This document shows, piece after piece, positions 26,441-39,320 of a stretch of 64,000 nucleotides of DNA; position 1 is the first letter of the stretch, and the number at the start of each line of letters is the position of its first letter. The notes beneath the pieces were generated by a model. That model saw only the letters and a program-made list of their open reading frames with translations. It did not search any database and was not told the origin of the DNA. A program made the position numbers and the translations under genes. The DNA is from Onchocerca volvulus (lineage: Eukaryota > Nematoda > Chromadorea > Rhabditida > Onchocercidae), in NCBI GenBank assembly GCA_000499405.2, contig HG738139.1, forward strand, positions 12,884,898-12,948,897, in the 5' to 3' direction.

Positions 26441-29400
26441 ATCTAGTCCATTCATTCTTTCAAATTCTTATAGCATTATTATTCCAGCATGTTATTTTTA
26501 ATTTTTGGGCTTATTTTCGCCTTTAAAATTAACTCTTATTCGTATTTTAAAACTTAACTGATTCTTTATGAATTTATTAGCTTTAATTTTGCATAATTTT
26601 TTAAAAATAATTATTCGTTGTCTCATAAGTTTAGCGGCATTCTTAGAAAGATTCTCCATGTTTTCCTTTTTTCTCCATCATGATATGCGTTCATTTCGTT
26701 TATCGAGTAAAATTCCAACGTATGTGTAACTTTTCAGCGAGAAAATCACGGGGAAATAGCAAAGAACAAATCTGTTCCGATCTTTTCAAAAAAATTTCAG
26801 GATTAAAGAAATTAGTTGATTAGATATGGAGAATGAAAGTGAATAGGCTTCAATATTTAAAATTTTTCTAAATTTGACATACTTATTTAATTTTGCTTGT
26901 AACTAATTTTAGTTTTGACTTCTTCTTCTAATAGCTTAAGTCAATTTTTTGTTCCACTGCGAGTTAAATTTTGCTGAATTTCAGGCGAATAAATTGACAC
27001 AAATAAAGAAGCTTTGATTATTTTAATGCTTATGTTAATGTATTATTCAAAGAATTATGTATTTTTTTTTTTTTTTTTTGTTACAAAATATAAATTTCCT
27101 CAATTATTGCATTGATAATTAATAATTTGATTTTTGCAAACATAGAATTTTAAATTGAAAGAGCTGAAAGATATGAAAGGTATTTCAGTTATTCAAGTTC
27201 CGTTAAAATATGCTCCTTAGGTTACAAATTGTAGAATAATTCATATGAGCAAGTATTTCTTTGTTCTTGACATAGTTTACGACCGAAATAAATGTTGATT
27301 TATCAAACGTTATAATATGTGACATAACTTGAATTTGAACAAAAAAGTGGTTTTACCGAAATTGCACAGTTGAGGCGAATTATCGGTAAAAGTAGCATTG
27401 TAACTAAACTGGTTGTGAAAATCAAACTGGAAATGAAATTTCAAACTACCAATATTTCGCATAATTATGTTATGGGATCGTTAGGAGAAATAATCTTTTA
27501 AGACTGATTTATGCAGTAAGGAAATTAATATCCATCTATATTAATGATAATGGCCAGTTTCTTTAAATAATTAATTAATTCCAAGGACAATATTTAATGA
27601 ATAAAATGCTACACCATTAATACTGTTACATCAAAAATGAGTTCAAATGCGAAAAAGAGTTCAAATGCAAGTTCCAAATGACCTTTTCAAAAATTTCATT
27701 TTGACTGATTTAGAAAAACGAATGATCATTATTCACGTCAAATTGAAATTAGTAAATTTAAGAGTTCAAACAACGATCTTTGCATATTTAATTCAGCTAA
27801 TGATATTCAACATTATTATGCATTAATTAATTCATCATTGTGTTATCTAAATAAAACTTTAATTCCAAAACAAAGATTCAGTAAATCATTTTTGAGACTG
27901 ATTTTCATCGTTTTAAAAATTGTATACTCAATAATTCCGCTCAATTTATGACGAATATCTTAATGAAAAAGTAATTAAAAAGTGATTAGGAGAAATAACT
28001 TTTATTCGAGTGACAATTGCTGTTTACAGGTTTTTCATTTGAAATGTATTATTACGTAAAATTTAATTTTCATCAAGTTAGGGTCACAAAATTATCGATT
28101 CCTAAGCGTCACAAAATAAAATTTGAATGGAAGTAACTTATTTAATCTAATCATCTAGTTAAACAACTTTTTATTTATGTTAAATACAAAGTTGGCGGTA
28201 AATTGCAAAACCAAATGGCTAAATTTGTGAAAAGTTTAACTCAAATTATTAATTGTTAATTAATGAAAAGTTCATTCTGTATTATTACGGTGTGATGTAT
28301 GTATTTGAAATATATCAGCCAGCAGCATATCACATTATTACAACTTTGCTCAGCAATATCGTAAATATTTTGACATCATTGTGTTTGGTCAATTGATGAT
28401 TTCCTGATCATCCCGCTAAATTAATTATTATTATAATAATCTCGTTCCAATTGGTTGACCAATTGGTTGATAGAATCTTTCAACAAATATTACTTCCCGA
28501 TAGAATTAATACAATTGAGATAAACAAGAAGAATTTATGATAAATTATCATGAATGCAATTCCATCAGAATATATCTCTTTGTGGTACATTAAAAGCAGT
28601 TCCGCTTTCACTTTTTTCTTGATTAAACTAGAAACTGAAACAATGGATGAATTTTATGGACAAGAAATAAGTTTATATACTATTCTTATAGCGTAGAAAT
28701 TCGGCGGAATTCAACGAATTCGCGAAATTTGCCTTCTGATTCGTTTTGGTTTTGAAAGTATTTTACAAGCAAACAATTATCGAAATGATTGAAGAAATGT
28801 TAATCGATTAGAAAGAGATCAAATGAATATGATGGATGAAGAAAAAGTTTATGGCTCAATTTGTTCAACATCTGAAATGCTGATAAGCAAACGTGTCATC
28901 AGACATTGTCATGGAAGAAATAAGCCAATGCATCTTATCAATTTGCTCAGCATACTTCTTCAGACGTTATGATTTCGATGGGATTCAGAAAATCATAGAT
29001 CATCAAATGACCTTCTTTTTTTTCGATATAAATTTGGTTCTTCTTTATCCAATCATTGCGATGATCTATCGTATGCAATTTATTTTCGTCATCTATCGCA
29101 AACCGATCAGAAATGATTTTTTATTGTTGCATAGAACAAGAAGAGACAATTACTCCAAAACAATTCTTTGTTGATTTTTCGTCAGTTCGCGGAGCATCAA
29201 TTTTGAACTGCTTCATTTTTCTAATTTTTCTCGAATATCAAATTATCAGAAGATGACCATTTATTATGAATGTATGACTCAAGAATCATTATGCTTCTTG
29301 TCTTCGAAATTTCGTCGCAAAACTTTAACCATACTTCACAATACATCTTCTAACAATTCTCAAACTTTGCAAGTTTTTTTCGCTTACTTTATGATCCATT

Positions 29401-30692
29401 TTAAATTCAAATAGCGAAATTCCCCAGATTCATTTATTTTTGATGTTATTTCTATGCTTCAACATAAATGTTAACAAACAGCTAACAATTATTAATTTGA
29501 AATTAAATTAAAATACGAAATAAATATTAATAATCTGGTCAAAAATACCATTCCATCATTAAATGGTAAATTTTTGATAAAACCAAAAATTGGCGCTTAT
29601 TTATATACTTACTTAATCGTACTTGAATATTCAATACAATATGTTTCATAATAGTGATTCAACGAGTAAATTAATTACATTAATTTATTATTATCATGAA
29701 AGAAACTTAACATCTTTAATTCCATTAATCCATTCATTGTTTATTTAAATTTTCCTCTTTAATATGATCACTATTGCTTTTACCGTTGAAAGGAATGAGT
29801 AATATGCGATGTGTTAAATCTAATTTAATCAACTTGACACTGATAAACTGACCACTGATAAACTCGCTGTTTCCCTGTATGAAGGTTGACTGCGAGATAG
29901 ATGGGGCGGTAGTATCGATGTTTGGATTCCAGATTTTTCGATTGAAGAATTCATCATCCATGTTGTAAATCTGTTATCAACAGAATAAAATCGTTTAGTG
30001 GACGGACACATGCATCGTTTAATATCCTTTTACATTTTCTCATATTACATTTTAGACATTGGCGGTAATTATCATTTTGTCCATAAAAGTTACGATATTT
30101 TCATGAAAATATCATTAACTTTACTAATTTTAACTTTATGACTAACTTTAACTTTATAACCAAATATTTTTGTAATCATTATTAAATAATAATTCGTTAT
30201 CAGTACTGTTAATAACTGCTGAATAATGATATTCGAATTGTTAATATTATACATTTCAGGACCATTCATCTTATTGATTGAACGTTTTTGAAATGTATTA
30301 AGAACAATTTTACTTGTAAACTGGTATCATTATGTAATAAATGATTATGCATTTATAAATTTATAAATTTAAAAAAGTTCAGCTAGAAGACAGAAGGTTC
30401 CATGCTTCGTGCTTAACAGGTATAATTAACCTACTAAACAGGTAAAATTAAATCTCATTAATCTTCTAACTCTTCTTACTATTTTAAATTATTTCATGTA
30501 ACATTTTATGCATGCAAATTTTCATTTCACTGTCAAAAGTAGCAAAAAAAATTTTGATTTTTAATTAAAATCATTTGCAAACCGCTGGTATGAAATCTGA
30601 TTGTCATGGATTATCGATCGCAAATCATTTGCGTCTAATCTAAAAACGTCAGAAATTCATCCGAAATTCTCCGGAATTTTCATAAAATACAG
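26441..30692. other. Intergenic region with two coding-like islands
   Basis: Mostly A/T-rich sequence between two plus-strand genes. Two patches are richer in G+C and carry longer open frames than their surroundings: about 28640-29300 and 29734-30110. Neither yields a complete gene with splice sites in phase. Both are described as findings. Otherwise nothing recognisable was seen. Confidence 0.5.
29734..29979 (-). other. Possible orphan terminal exon, unknown product
   Basis: Read on the minus strand, an acceptor-like GTTGATAACAG ends at 29980 and is followed by an open frame of about 80 codons to a stop at 29734. The translation begins IYNMDDEFFNRKIWNPNI and continues with a Ser/Thr/Ile-rich stretch. 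Its composition is more protein-like than the surrounding DNA, but a second overlapping frame is also open, and no upstream minus-strand exon joins it in phase. It may be the last exon of an unseen gene, a gene fragment or chance. Confidence 0.25.
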
Positions 30693-33600
30693 CTGGTAGC
30701 ATTTGCAAACACTAATGTAGCATTAAACTGGGAACGATTTCGTGTGGTAAGTGACAGTAAGTTGGAAAAAATTTTTGTTTTTGTAATTTTCAATTGTTCA
30801 ATTAGTATATCTTTAAATCATTGTTTACTGTCTGGAGATTATCGAAAGTTCTCGAATCGCTTATAAAGAGAATTTCGCGATAAATCTCTGGATTGATGAA
30901 ATTTCAGTTTTGAAGACAAACGATTTGTCTAGGTGTTTAAGAGCAATTGGATGAAATGTCACCTATAACATATACGGTATTATTCTGTATTATTCTGGAC
31001 ATTTATGCCCGGGTATTTTTAAATTTTTTACTTTAAAATTTTTTAAATTCTATTAGCAAAACTTCCGCTATACCGATAAATAAATAGGTAATTTGCAGAG
31101 AAATGAAAATAATATGATTGACATATTTATAAAATAGAAATAACACATTGACAAAAAAAAATCAAAATCATTTTCTTTTAAATGAAATATTGAGAATAAA
31201 GTTAAATAAATTCAATCAAATCGGAATAATTCCGATTTTTCACAGTCTGGACTGGAATTAGATTGGTGCAATGAAACGAAAAAACAGACTTGGTTTAAAT
31301 GATATGAAATTTATAAAGTATTAGATTTATACTGAAATATAATTTAGATTGTTCAAAGATTGAAATTGTCACAAAAAAAAAAAAAAAATTTTTTTATTGA
31401 TCATATCTTGCGGGATGAAATGAATAAAAATAAAATGGGTTATTGATTTCCGATTTCTCCTAATCGTTTTTTCTTCTCATTTCATCACACTACCGGTTTC
31501 AACATTTTTTGAAGTATTCTTTCCACTTATGAAAAATTTTGACAAAATTTTGTGATAAAATTCGAGTATGTTTTGCTCTAAATTGTTTTACAAGTTTTTC
31601 ATTCCTAAATATTATTTCAATTCCATTAAATTAAATATTTTTCGTCAAAACATCAAAAAAAGTTAAATAATTTCTATGAGTTTATAAGAATTTCCACATA
31701 AATTTTTCGTTTTGTCGAATTCCTCACCCTAAGAAGGAAAAGTAATTCGTTATTTGCGTATTTGATTTTCTATTTTCAAATCAAATGTTGCAATTTGCAA
31801 AATAAATTAATGTTGTGAAATTGAAAATTTTAGTGAAAAAGAATGTGGAAAAAGGGTAGAAGTTATTTCAACTTAGATCATCGAATTTCGTTTATTATCA
31901 GTGCTATTATTCACACCAAAAAAAATTAACGTACTGAATACTTTAAATTTAAATAGAAATTTCAAATTTTCATGGGCAATTTTTCATCATGCAAAAAAAG
32001 AAAAATTTCTTTACTTCTTAGATTTTCTTTGATAATTAAATTTCTGCTATTGAAAATCATTTCTTTAAAAAAATGCCCAAGAAAACTAATCCTACAGGAC
32101 TTTTAGTATTTGTTGTTCAAAAATAATTTGAAAAAATTTCATATTTTTAAAAAGACTTTTCGCAGGAACAATCAGAAGATTCGGAACCACATATGATTAC
32201 AAGTTCGAAAACTGAAACTCTCAGAAGCGATTCGCTAGTCAATCCGTAATTTTCGTTTTTACTATTTTTTTCAATTTAAAATATTTAAGATTGTCACATC
32301 ACATTTGTTTTTTAATTTCACTTTTTTTTTACTTGTTTACTGTTAATGAAATTTCAGACAATTTCCAATTCCAATGCTAACTGGTGTAAATCCATTCGAT
32401 ATGAAAAATCAAATAACGAAAGGTTAGTTAATTATTACTCAAAATTTCTAAAGTTAACTCTAAATTATAAAAATAACAAAAGTTAAATCTCAATTACCAC
32501 AACAATAAAAGTTGGCTCTCAATTACGGAAACGACAAAAAAATACGAATATTTATTAAGTATTATATAAATATATTTTCGCTCATCGTTTGATTCATAAA
32601 GACTTCATTTCCTTAATTGCTAAATTTTTTCAAAATGTAATAAACCTAACCTTATATGGTGCAAAACTTATTTGATGAATTAATAAATAAATCAAATAAT
32701 AGAGTTTCTTCTCGCATAATTACCTTAATAAACTTTTAAATTTATAATTTGTTCGAATGAGAAACTACTCATTTCTATAAAAAAAAATTTCTTTTTGGTT
32801 TAGATGTTTCGAATCAATTAACAAATTGGCTTCAATCATTGCGTACTGTCAGTTTATTCAGACCAATTCCATTGTCCAATGCTGGTTCTTTACTTGGTAA
32901 CGTTCAAACATATCCTCTCACAGCCAATTTAACACGTCTTGGCAATTTTGGCCAATTTATGGGCAATAATAGACTTCCTCTGAAGGTCATTATTTCATTT
33001 TTTTTCTATATGATACTTGATGCAATCTTTGTCAGGAAAGTTTTTCATGTTGTGGCAGAAATGAATTTTAGTAAGGCAAGTTTTATTGATTGATGGAGAA
33101 TTGATTTTCCATCTACGTTATAAGATCGAATAAAGTCAGATAATATCACGATTGCTGTTGATCGCTTGACTGTAGTAGAGATGAATTAAATATAGTCAGT
33201 TGGACTGAATTAGAAGATATTGATTGTCCAGTGAATTAAGTGAATTACGTGACTTTTGGTGGATTAACTGAATGATCACTGATCGCGTGACCGCAAAGAG
33301 CTCCTTTTCATACCGATAATCTTTGGTTTTTGGTCTATAGACGTTAACTTACAATATATTAATTATACAAAGAGTTTAGTTATCAAGACAAAGGGTGAGA
33401 GATAGACAATGCTTACAATTTTAAACAATTCACACAAGTTTTAGTTCTTAACAACATTCCAGACATTTAACATGGACTTCAACATTTTGGACAATCCATA
33501 CAGATTTATTTAGCAGATCGAAAGATGAGAGAACAAAGGCTTTTGTATCGAGATATTGATAAATAATTTCATTTAACTCAAAAATATTGCAAATTTCCAT

Positions 33601-36600
33601 TGTACAAAACACTTTGATTATTCTGTTATATTTATGTTTTATAAATTTTTTGAATTTTTGAGCAATTTCACGTTTGAAAAATTAGTGCATGAGATCATTT
33701 TAAGAGTGGAAAAAGTGGAAGAACAATGGTCCGGATGTTTTAAGTCACCGGAATATTATAAAACTTCAATTGATTAATAATTTATACAGCTTACTACTCA
33801 TTTAACTTTTACAATTAGCAATAGAATCTTAACATTCAAGAAAAAATTCAAACTCATAAGAAATGTTTGTTTTGTCTAGAAAATCTCTATTTTTCACATT
33901 ATCATTCTATTCATCATTTGGTCATTTTTTTCAAATTTTTGCAATTTTTTTTTCAAACTTCAAAGGTCCGCAAAAAAATATGCAGAAATTCTTATCATTC
34001 TATCCTTCAGTTCAATGAAAATTCTGTTTTTCAAGTCAAAAAAAAAAAAAACTTTCTTGTAACGCAAATTTTTTTTCAGAATTTTTTTTCCAGGATTTTA
34101 AAAATTGATGAAAAATTTCATTATCTAGTTCATCATCTACTGGTCTTTTCTCCCAAGTGCTGAATTTTGAAGAAGGAAAATTCATATTTGACCGTTTAAA
34201 GACACTGGCATATTTTTCAATTAAAATTAATTTTTGCGCGAAGCGAGTTGAAAAAACAACATAAAAGGGATAAAATTTTGAATGCTTTAGAAGATGCATC
34301 AACGCTAACTGAAAATTTAAAACAGAATTTAGCATTTTAAATTGCATCAAATCTAAAGGATGGAAAATATCGTTAAGTCATCATCTTTATTATGTATTAA
34401 ATTTAATTTTAACTTCATTATAGTTCTTGCAAATTTAATAACTGGACATTCAAACTTTTCCGCAATCATAGAGAGATCTAAAATAAATGAAACCAGATAT
34501 TGTGGAATGTTATTGAATGAAACCTGATTTATTGAGAATACTCTGGATTAATTATCTTTGGTATTCTTAATTCATGCACGAATGCATCTCCTTTTAAGTT
34601 TTAATTATTTAGGGAAATTATTCGTCAACTTCCTCTATGAGTCATCACTTTTTCCTTCTTCTTTTATTTGAAATTATGAAAAATTTGCTCAGAATCGAAA
34701 ATATTTTACTTTCCACATAAGCTTAATGTTTAATTATTCTTTTCTTTAACACTTCTTAGCGCAAGTGTTATTTAAAAAATAGTTTAAAAAATTCGGATTG
34801 ACGGGTTTGATCAGAAATTTTCTGATGGTCATATAACTGGAGTAATAATAATAAAAAATGGTAACGGTAAAAAAAAAATCTTGCCACTTGAGAAGTTGTT
34901 ACTTCTTAATTGAATTCTAAATTGAACTAATAAAATTAAATGCTTAAATGTCACTGTTCATCAATGTTTTCCTTAACTTTTTTTTTTTTTTTTTTTTTAC
35001 CGCATTGAGCTTATTCTATTCATATAATTTGGTTGGTGAATGATTCTCTTTCAATTTGATTCATAAATATTTACATCCGATAACAGCATAGCCAAAACAT
35101 ACAAACAGGTTTTTGATAATATATCCTGATGATAGAAACAATCATTATCTTCTTAAATTGTGAATAAATCAACTATAATCTAATTTTTGCATCCGTTACA
35201 TTTATGTATCATTGCGACGATTATTTCTTAAAAATTAAGGAATTCAAAACTCCCATTCAAAAAAAATTGATTCACAGCAACTAGTCAACAAAAAACTTTT
35301 TATATTTCAATGATCACTTTTGATTTAACACAAATATTTGTAAATTTTTATTCATTGGAAATATCAAATAATTGAATTTTATTTAGAAATACCTCATATT
35401 GGGATGAAAAAATCAGGTAAAACATTGCTTCAAAATGACTAAGATAATGCTACTAGAGTATTATTGATTAATGAAAGGCTTACACAAATGAAATTTATGA
35501 TTATCAGAAAGAATGAGATTTTTAAAAGTTTCGAATACTTTTTTTACATTTCCTTCTGATATCCAACTTTTTTTTTTTAGTCATTAAATCATGAACAAAA
35601 ACGTCGCAGCAGTGGCATTGAGAGAAACGTGCCGACAATTACTGATGAAAAAACTAATGGAGATAAGACTATATCAACAAAAAATACTTTCGCAGCAAGC
35701 AAAACACATGCTGGATCGGAAGGTATTTTGTTTCTTTTTTATATATTTATAAAAAATGAAATTCATATTTCCTAATCTTCGGCTTGTTCATATTCTTGAA
35801 TAAAGCCATTCTCGATGGAATAGACAAAACTTATATTTTTTGAATATTTTGAAAAATTTATTTACTTACTCTTTAAATCAATAAAAATAAGAATTCTTTA
35901 CAATATATTTTTTAATTATTCATTAACTGTTTTTTGCTGAGGAAGAAAGAACGAAAGAAGAAAAAAAAATGGAAGGCATTGAAATTGAATTAAATATTTC
36001 TTTCTTCACACTTGGATGCAGTGCTAATCAATCAAATTTAAAAATCACTCAAATAGTAACTTGAAAATTTTCGAATTGGGTGCTGCTATTTGCAAACCTC
36101 TTTAGAGAAACTTGATTTAATAGTATTTTAGGCTTCTATAAATTTGCCTGGAACTTCCTTCCTTCTATCAATAAATTATATGATCGATGAATTTAAAATG
36201 TGATTGGCATAAATAAAAATATATTTGGTTTCTATGTATTTTTTAAATATTTTCGTTTCTAGCTTATGCTTTAAATGGCAATGTTACTGGTACGACAAGG
36301 AAATACCGTAATATTGATTTAGCAGTGAGAAAGATTCCGGAAGCGGAAGAAATTAATGAAGTAAGATTACAAGAAGATTTTAATGCAATTAAAATCACTT
36401 ATTTAAGTAAAGAAATCAAGCGTGATGTTATATGATATTTTGAACAAATTTGGAATCAGAATGAAATTGAATTAGAAAAAATTATAATTAAGCATTAAAG
36501 AAGTAAAACTGTTCAAATCAGTACAAAAGAAAGTTTTTTATCATTAATTCTAGAATTTAAACCAATACACAACAAAATTTCTTCAGCTCACTCTAGAAAG

Positions 36601-38656
36601 TGATAGTAGCAGAACAATTTAAAAAAAAAAAAAAACTTTATGAAATAGGACTGATGATTCATTTCGAAAGTATTTCCTTTGAATTAAAATATTATTTTAA
36701 AATTTTTTGGCGACTATTTTTTTTTCAATTTTTTCTTTTAGTAATTAATTTATTCTATCAGACTTAAAATTTTTTAAACATTTGAAAATCATATTCATGA
36801 GATTTTCATAAGCCACACTCAGGAGACGGACAATACGGCACGAAATTCATTAACTAATTTGGACGATGCGTTTACTAAGCTGAATCTTTCGCAGACACAA
36901 AGCGCTACTTTTATAAAAATCATCGACAAAGTAAGATTTTTGTTTTAAAATTTTGAAAAAATTCAGAAGTTCATGAAATACCCGAAAATGTAGCTTTTTT
37001 TTCCTACAGATTATCGATGAAGAACTTAAAAAACGTCGTGATGAAAGAATGTCAGAAGCGAAATTGGCGGATGCCAGAGTTTATGAATCTGATAGCGAGT
37101 CTGGAAAAGTTGTTTTTTTTTTCTCGAAAAAAACTTTTTGTGTATTGGCTTAGTTCGTTGAATATTATTGCCTGACATTTTTCACTATAGTATTTATTAT
37201 GATTTCTGAATGCAAAAATCGAATAAAGTATTGAAATGGACGGAGAAATAGGAATAAAAAAACGTACGGTCAATCTCAAAAAATGATTCAAATAGATCAT
37301 CACTTCATAAATCAAATTGCACCATAAAAGTTAAATCACGTTCTCACTCATGACTTCAATATGTACTTAATGAAGGACAAGCCAAGCTTTCAACAAACAG
37401 AAGTAATCATCGGAATTTCAGAATATCAATGACAATTACGACGAAGAAATTAGACCACATGAAAAGCTTACGGCAAATACTCGCTTGAGTTTTGATGAGC
37501 ACATCATTGATAATTACCGTAACGGAGAAACTGAAATTTCGGAAGCATTACCGGGAGGATCATTTAAATTGAATTATCAAAAAGAAGGTTAAAAATTTTT
37601 GAATATATCAATTTGAAATTTTGAGATTATTATTCTTTTTTTTTTTTCATTTTTCGGAAGGAAATATTAAAACAGCTTGAAGCAACGTTGAATTGTTTCA
37701 TTTCCACGAGCTGTAGAAACGGCAATATTAGTCCGAGAAGAAATAATTTAAATATTGGTCAAAGTTTCTTGAATATAAACAGATAAATTATTGATCGAAA
37801 AGAAATGATATAAATGACGAAAACTGAACAGAGATATAGTAATTGTTTCGAATAAAAAAGCTCAATAGTTAACCATTTCTGAATGATAAATGACAAATTA
37901 GGACAAGTCTGAATATTCAGTCCAAAATACAAAAATAAAAAATAAAATATTCCTTGTTGCCGATCTTAAATCTCCGCAAGTTCTCCACCAATTGCTTTGA
38001 AATTTTGAAACAAGGGTAATAAATGTGCTTTCTGTGTAGATATACCTACTTTTTCCTTTACCTTTCACACTTTTGACAGGTAAAAGTAAGTGAGCGGACA
38101 GAATTTATTGACCAAGACTAATTACTGCATTCACTGGGTCGGCCATATGAAAAATGTGGCCGGCCCCGCTATGAAATATTTAAGGAATTTGCAAGGAAAA
38201 GCAGCAGTTAATTAAATAACCCATAGAATGTGCTAACTTTTCTTCATCAAATTATTTGTGCTTTAATAGAAAAATGTTAGGGAAATCAGAAAAAAATAAG
38301 TATTTATAAAATGATAGATTAGTTATTTCATCTTTTTAAAAAATCTTTTTCTATTTTCCAGTACAACTATTAATGTATTTTGGAATTTACTTTGCATAAG
38401 ATATTATTTTTTAATTTTTAACAAAATTATTTCAATCATAGATGATTAAGCATAAAATTTGATACTTATTTTAGATTTGTTTTTAGCTAATAAAAAGGCA
38501 GATTATATGACACAAGAACAAGCTGAATATGATCGATTAGTAAGCGGAATTACGGATGCAATGCCCGAAATCGACTTTAGTCATGATGCCAGTCCAACAA
38601 CGACAGTTAAAAATATCGAAGAATCGCGAAGTATATCAAATCTTAATTATTTGTAG
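30693..38656 (+). CDS. Acidic, low-complexity protein of unknown family (5' end uncertain)
   Basis: Nine firmly phased exons: 32166-32245, 32358-32422, 32804-32985, 35581-35722, 36263-36360, 36823-36930, 37010-37108, 37422-37587 and 38487-38656 (TAG), encoding 369 aa. A probable additional upstream exon at 30693-30746 (18 codons, phase 0 at both ends) carries no ATG, so the true start lies further upstream and is not identified. No enzymatic signature was seen. The N-terminal part is Ser/Asn/Leu-rich (PLTANLTRLGNFGQFMGNN). A central segment, KIIDEELKKRRDERMSEAK, should form a helix or short coiled coil. The rest is acidic and disordered-looking, ending in EESRSISNLNYL. An AATAAA at 38717-38722 suits its 3' end. 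The phase match over eight introns makes it a real gene; the function is unknown to me. A smaller gene follows closely. Confidence 0.75.
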
Positions 38657-38716
38657 AATATTCTTTTTTAGTTTACAAGTTAAATGAAAAGAAAATTTAA
38701 TTAAAATCGATCAAAA

Positions 38717-38722
38717 AATAAA
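38717..38722 (+). terminator. Polyadenylation signal AATAAA
   Basis: Canonical AATAAA 61 bases after the TAG of the upstream gene and well before the acceptor of the next gene. This order (poly(A) signal, spacer, trans-splice acceptor, ATG) is the one found between genes of nematode operons. Confidence 0.5.
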
Positions 38723-38934
38723 TTTTAAATTTTATTATTAAAAAATTCAATAATTTTACACTGAAATTTAAAGATTGTGTTTAAATAAGTATTAAATAGT
38801 TATGCTTAAATAAGTATAACATCTTAATGTATCATTCAAGTCAGTAATTATCAATATTTATCTTAAGCATAAGATCAAATTTTCAATTTTAATCACTTCC
38901 CTTCTCTATCAAATTAGCTGATATAAAAAGTTTT

Positions 38935-38937
38935 TAG
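38935..38937 (+). promoter_or_regulatory. Probable trans-splice acceptor for the downstream gene
   Basis: The sequence AAAAAGTTTTTAG ends 11 bases upstream of the ATG at 38949. It fits a nematode 3' splice site, and such a short leader is typical of trans-spliced messages. It lies 280 bp after the stop of the preceding gene. Confidence 0.5.
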
Positions 38938-38948
38938 CGTTTAATTCA

Positions 38949-39320
38949 ATGTCGCATCAAAAAGCAATGATAGAACCTGTCGAAGAACAATCTTATATAC
39001 CGAAAAGAACAACAATCACACGATACGAGAAGGTGTAAATGTTGAGAAAGTTTCAAGATTCCAATATTCCAATGAATTTCTTCACATATTTCACTATTTA
39101 CTTTGATTTTCATTCTCTTTCAATAATTGTTATTTTAAGAAGTTTGAATTTTTTGGAAAAAAGACAACAAAGCAATGTTTTTCAGGTAACGTCATTTCCA
39201 AGAACAATATTTGAACAACAAGCAGATGATTTTCGACATCGATTACGTGGACATAACGGTTTTCATGACATTATAAAAGCATTGAAACATGCCGAAATTG
39301 GATTTTTTGAAAGGTTTTGA
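38949..39320 (+). CDS. Small protein, about 72 aa, unknown family
   Basis: Two exons, 38949-39032 and 39186-39320, join in phase 0 through a GTGTAA donor and a TTTTTCAG acceptor. The product starts MSHQKAMIEPVEEQSYIPKR, has no signal peptide or membrane segment, and is rich in basic and aromatic residues towards the end (ADDFRHRLRGHNGFHDIIKA, then FFERF). I do not recognise it. The gene may be longer: GAAAG followed by GTTTTG near the stop could act as a donor, and an open frame of about 60 codons exists at about 40030-40200, but I found no in-phase connection. Its position about 290 bp downstream of the previous gene on the same strand, with an acceptor just before the ATG, suggests co-transcription. 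Confidence 0.6.

Noticed and set aside
33867..34350. Overlapping plus and minus open frames of 98 and 104 codons in an intron
   Set aside because: Both lie in a 2.6-kb intron, are Phe/Lys-heavy and do not join neighbouring exons in phase; roughly one frame of this length is expected by chance.
39186..39320. Reading GAAAG/GTTTTG near the stop as a donor to continue the small gene
   Set aside because: No downstream exon in phase 2 with a sensible translation was found; the stop at 39318-39320 is the simpler end.
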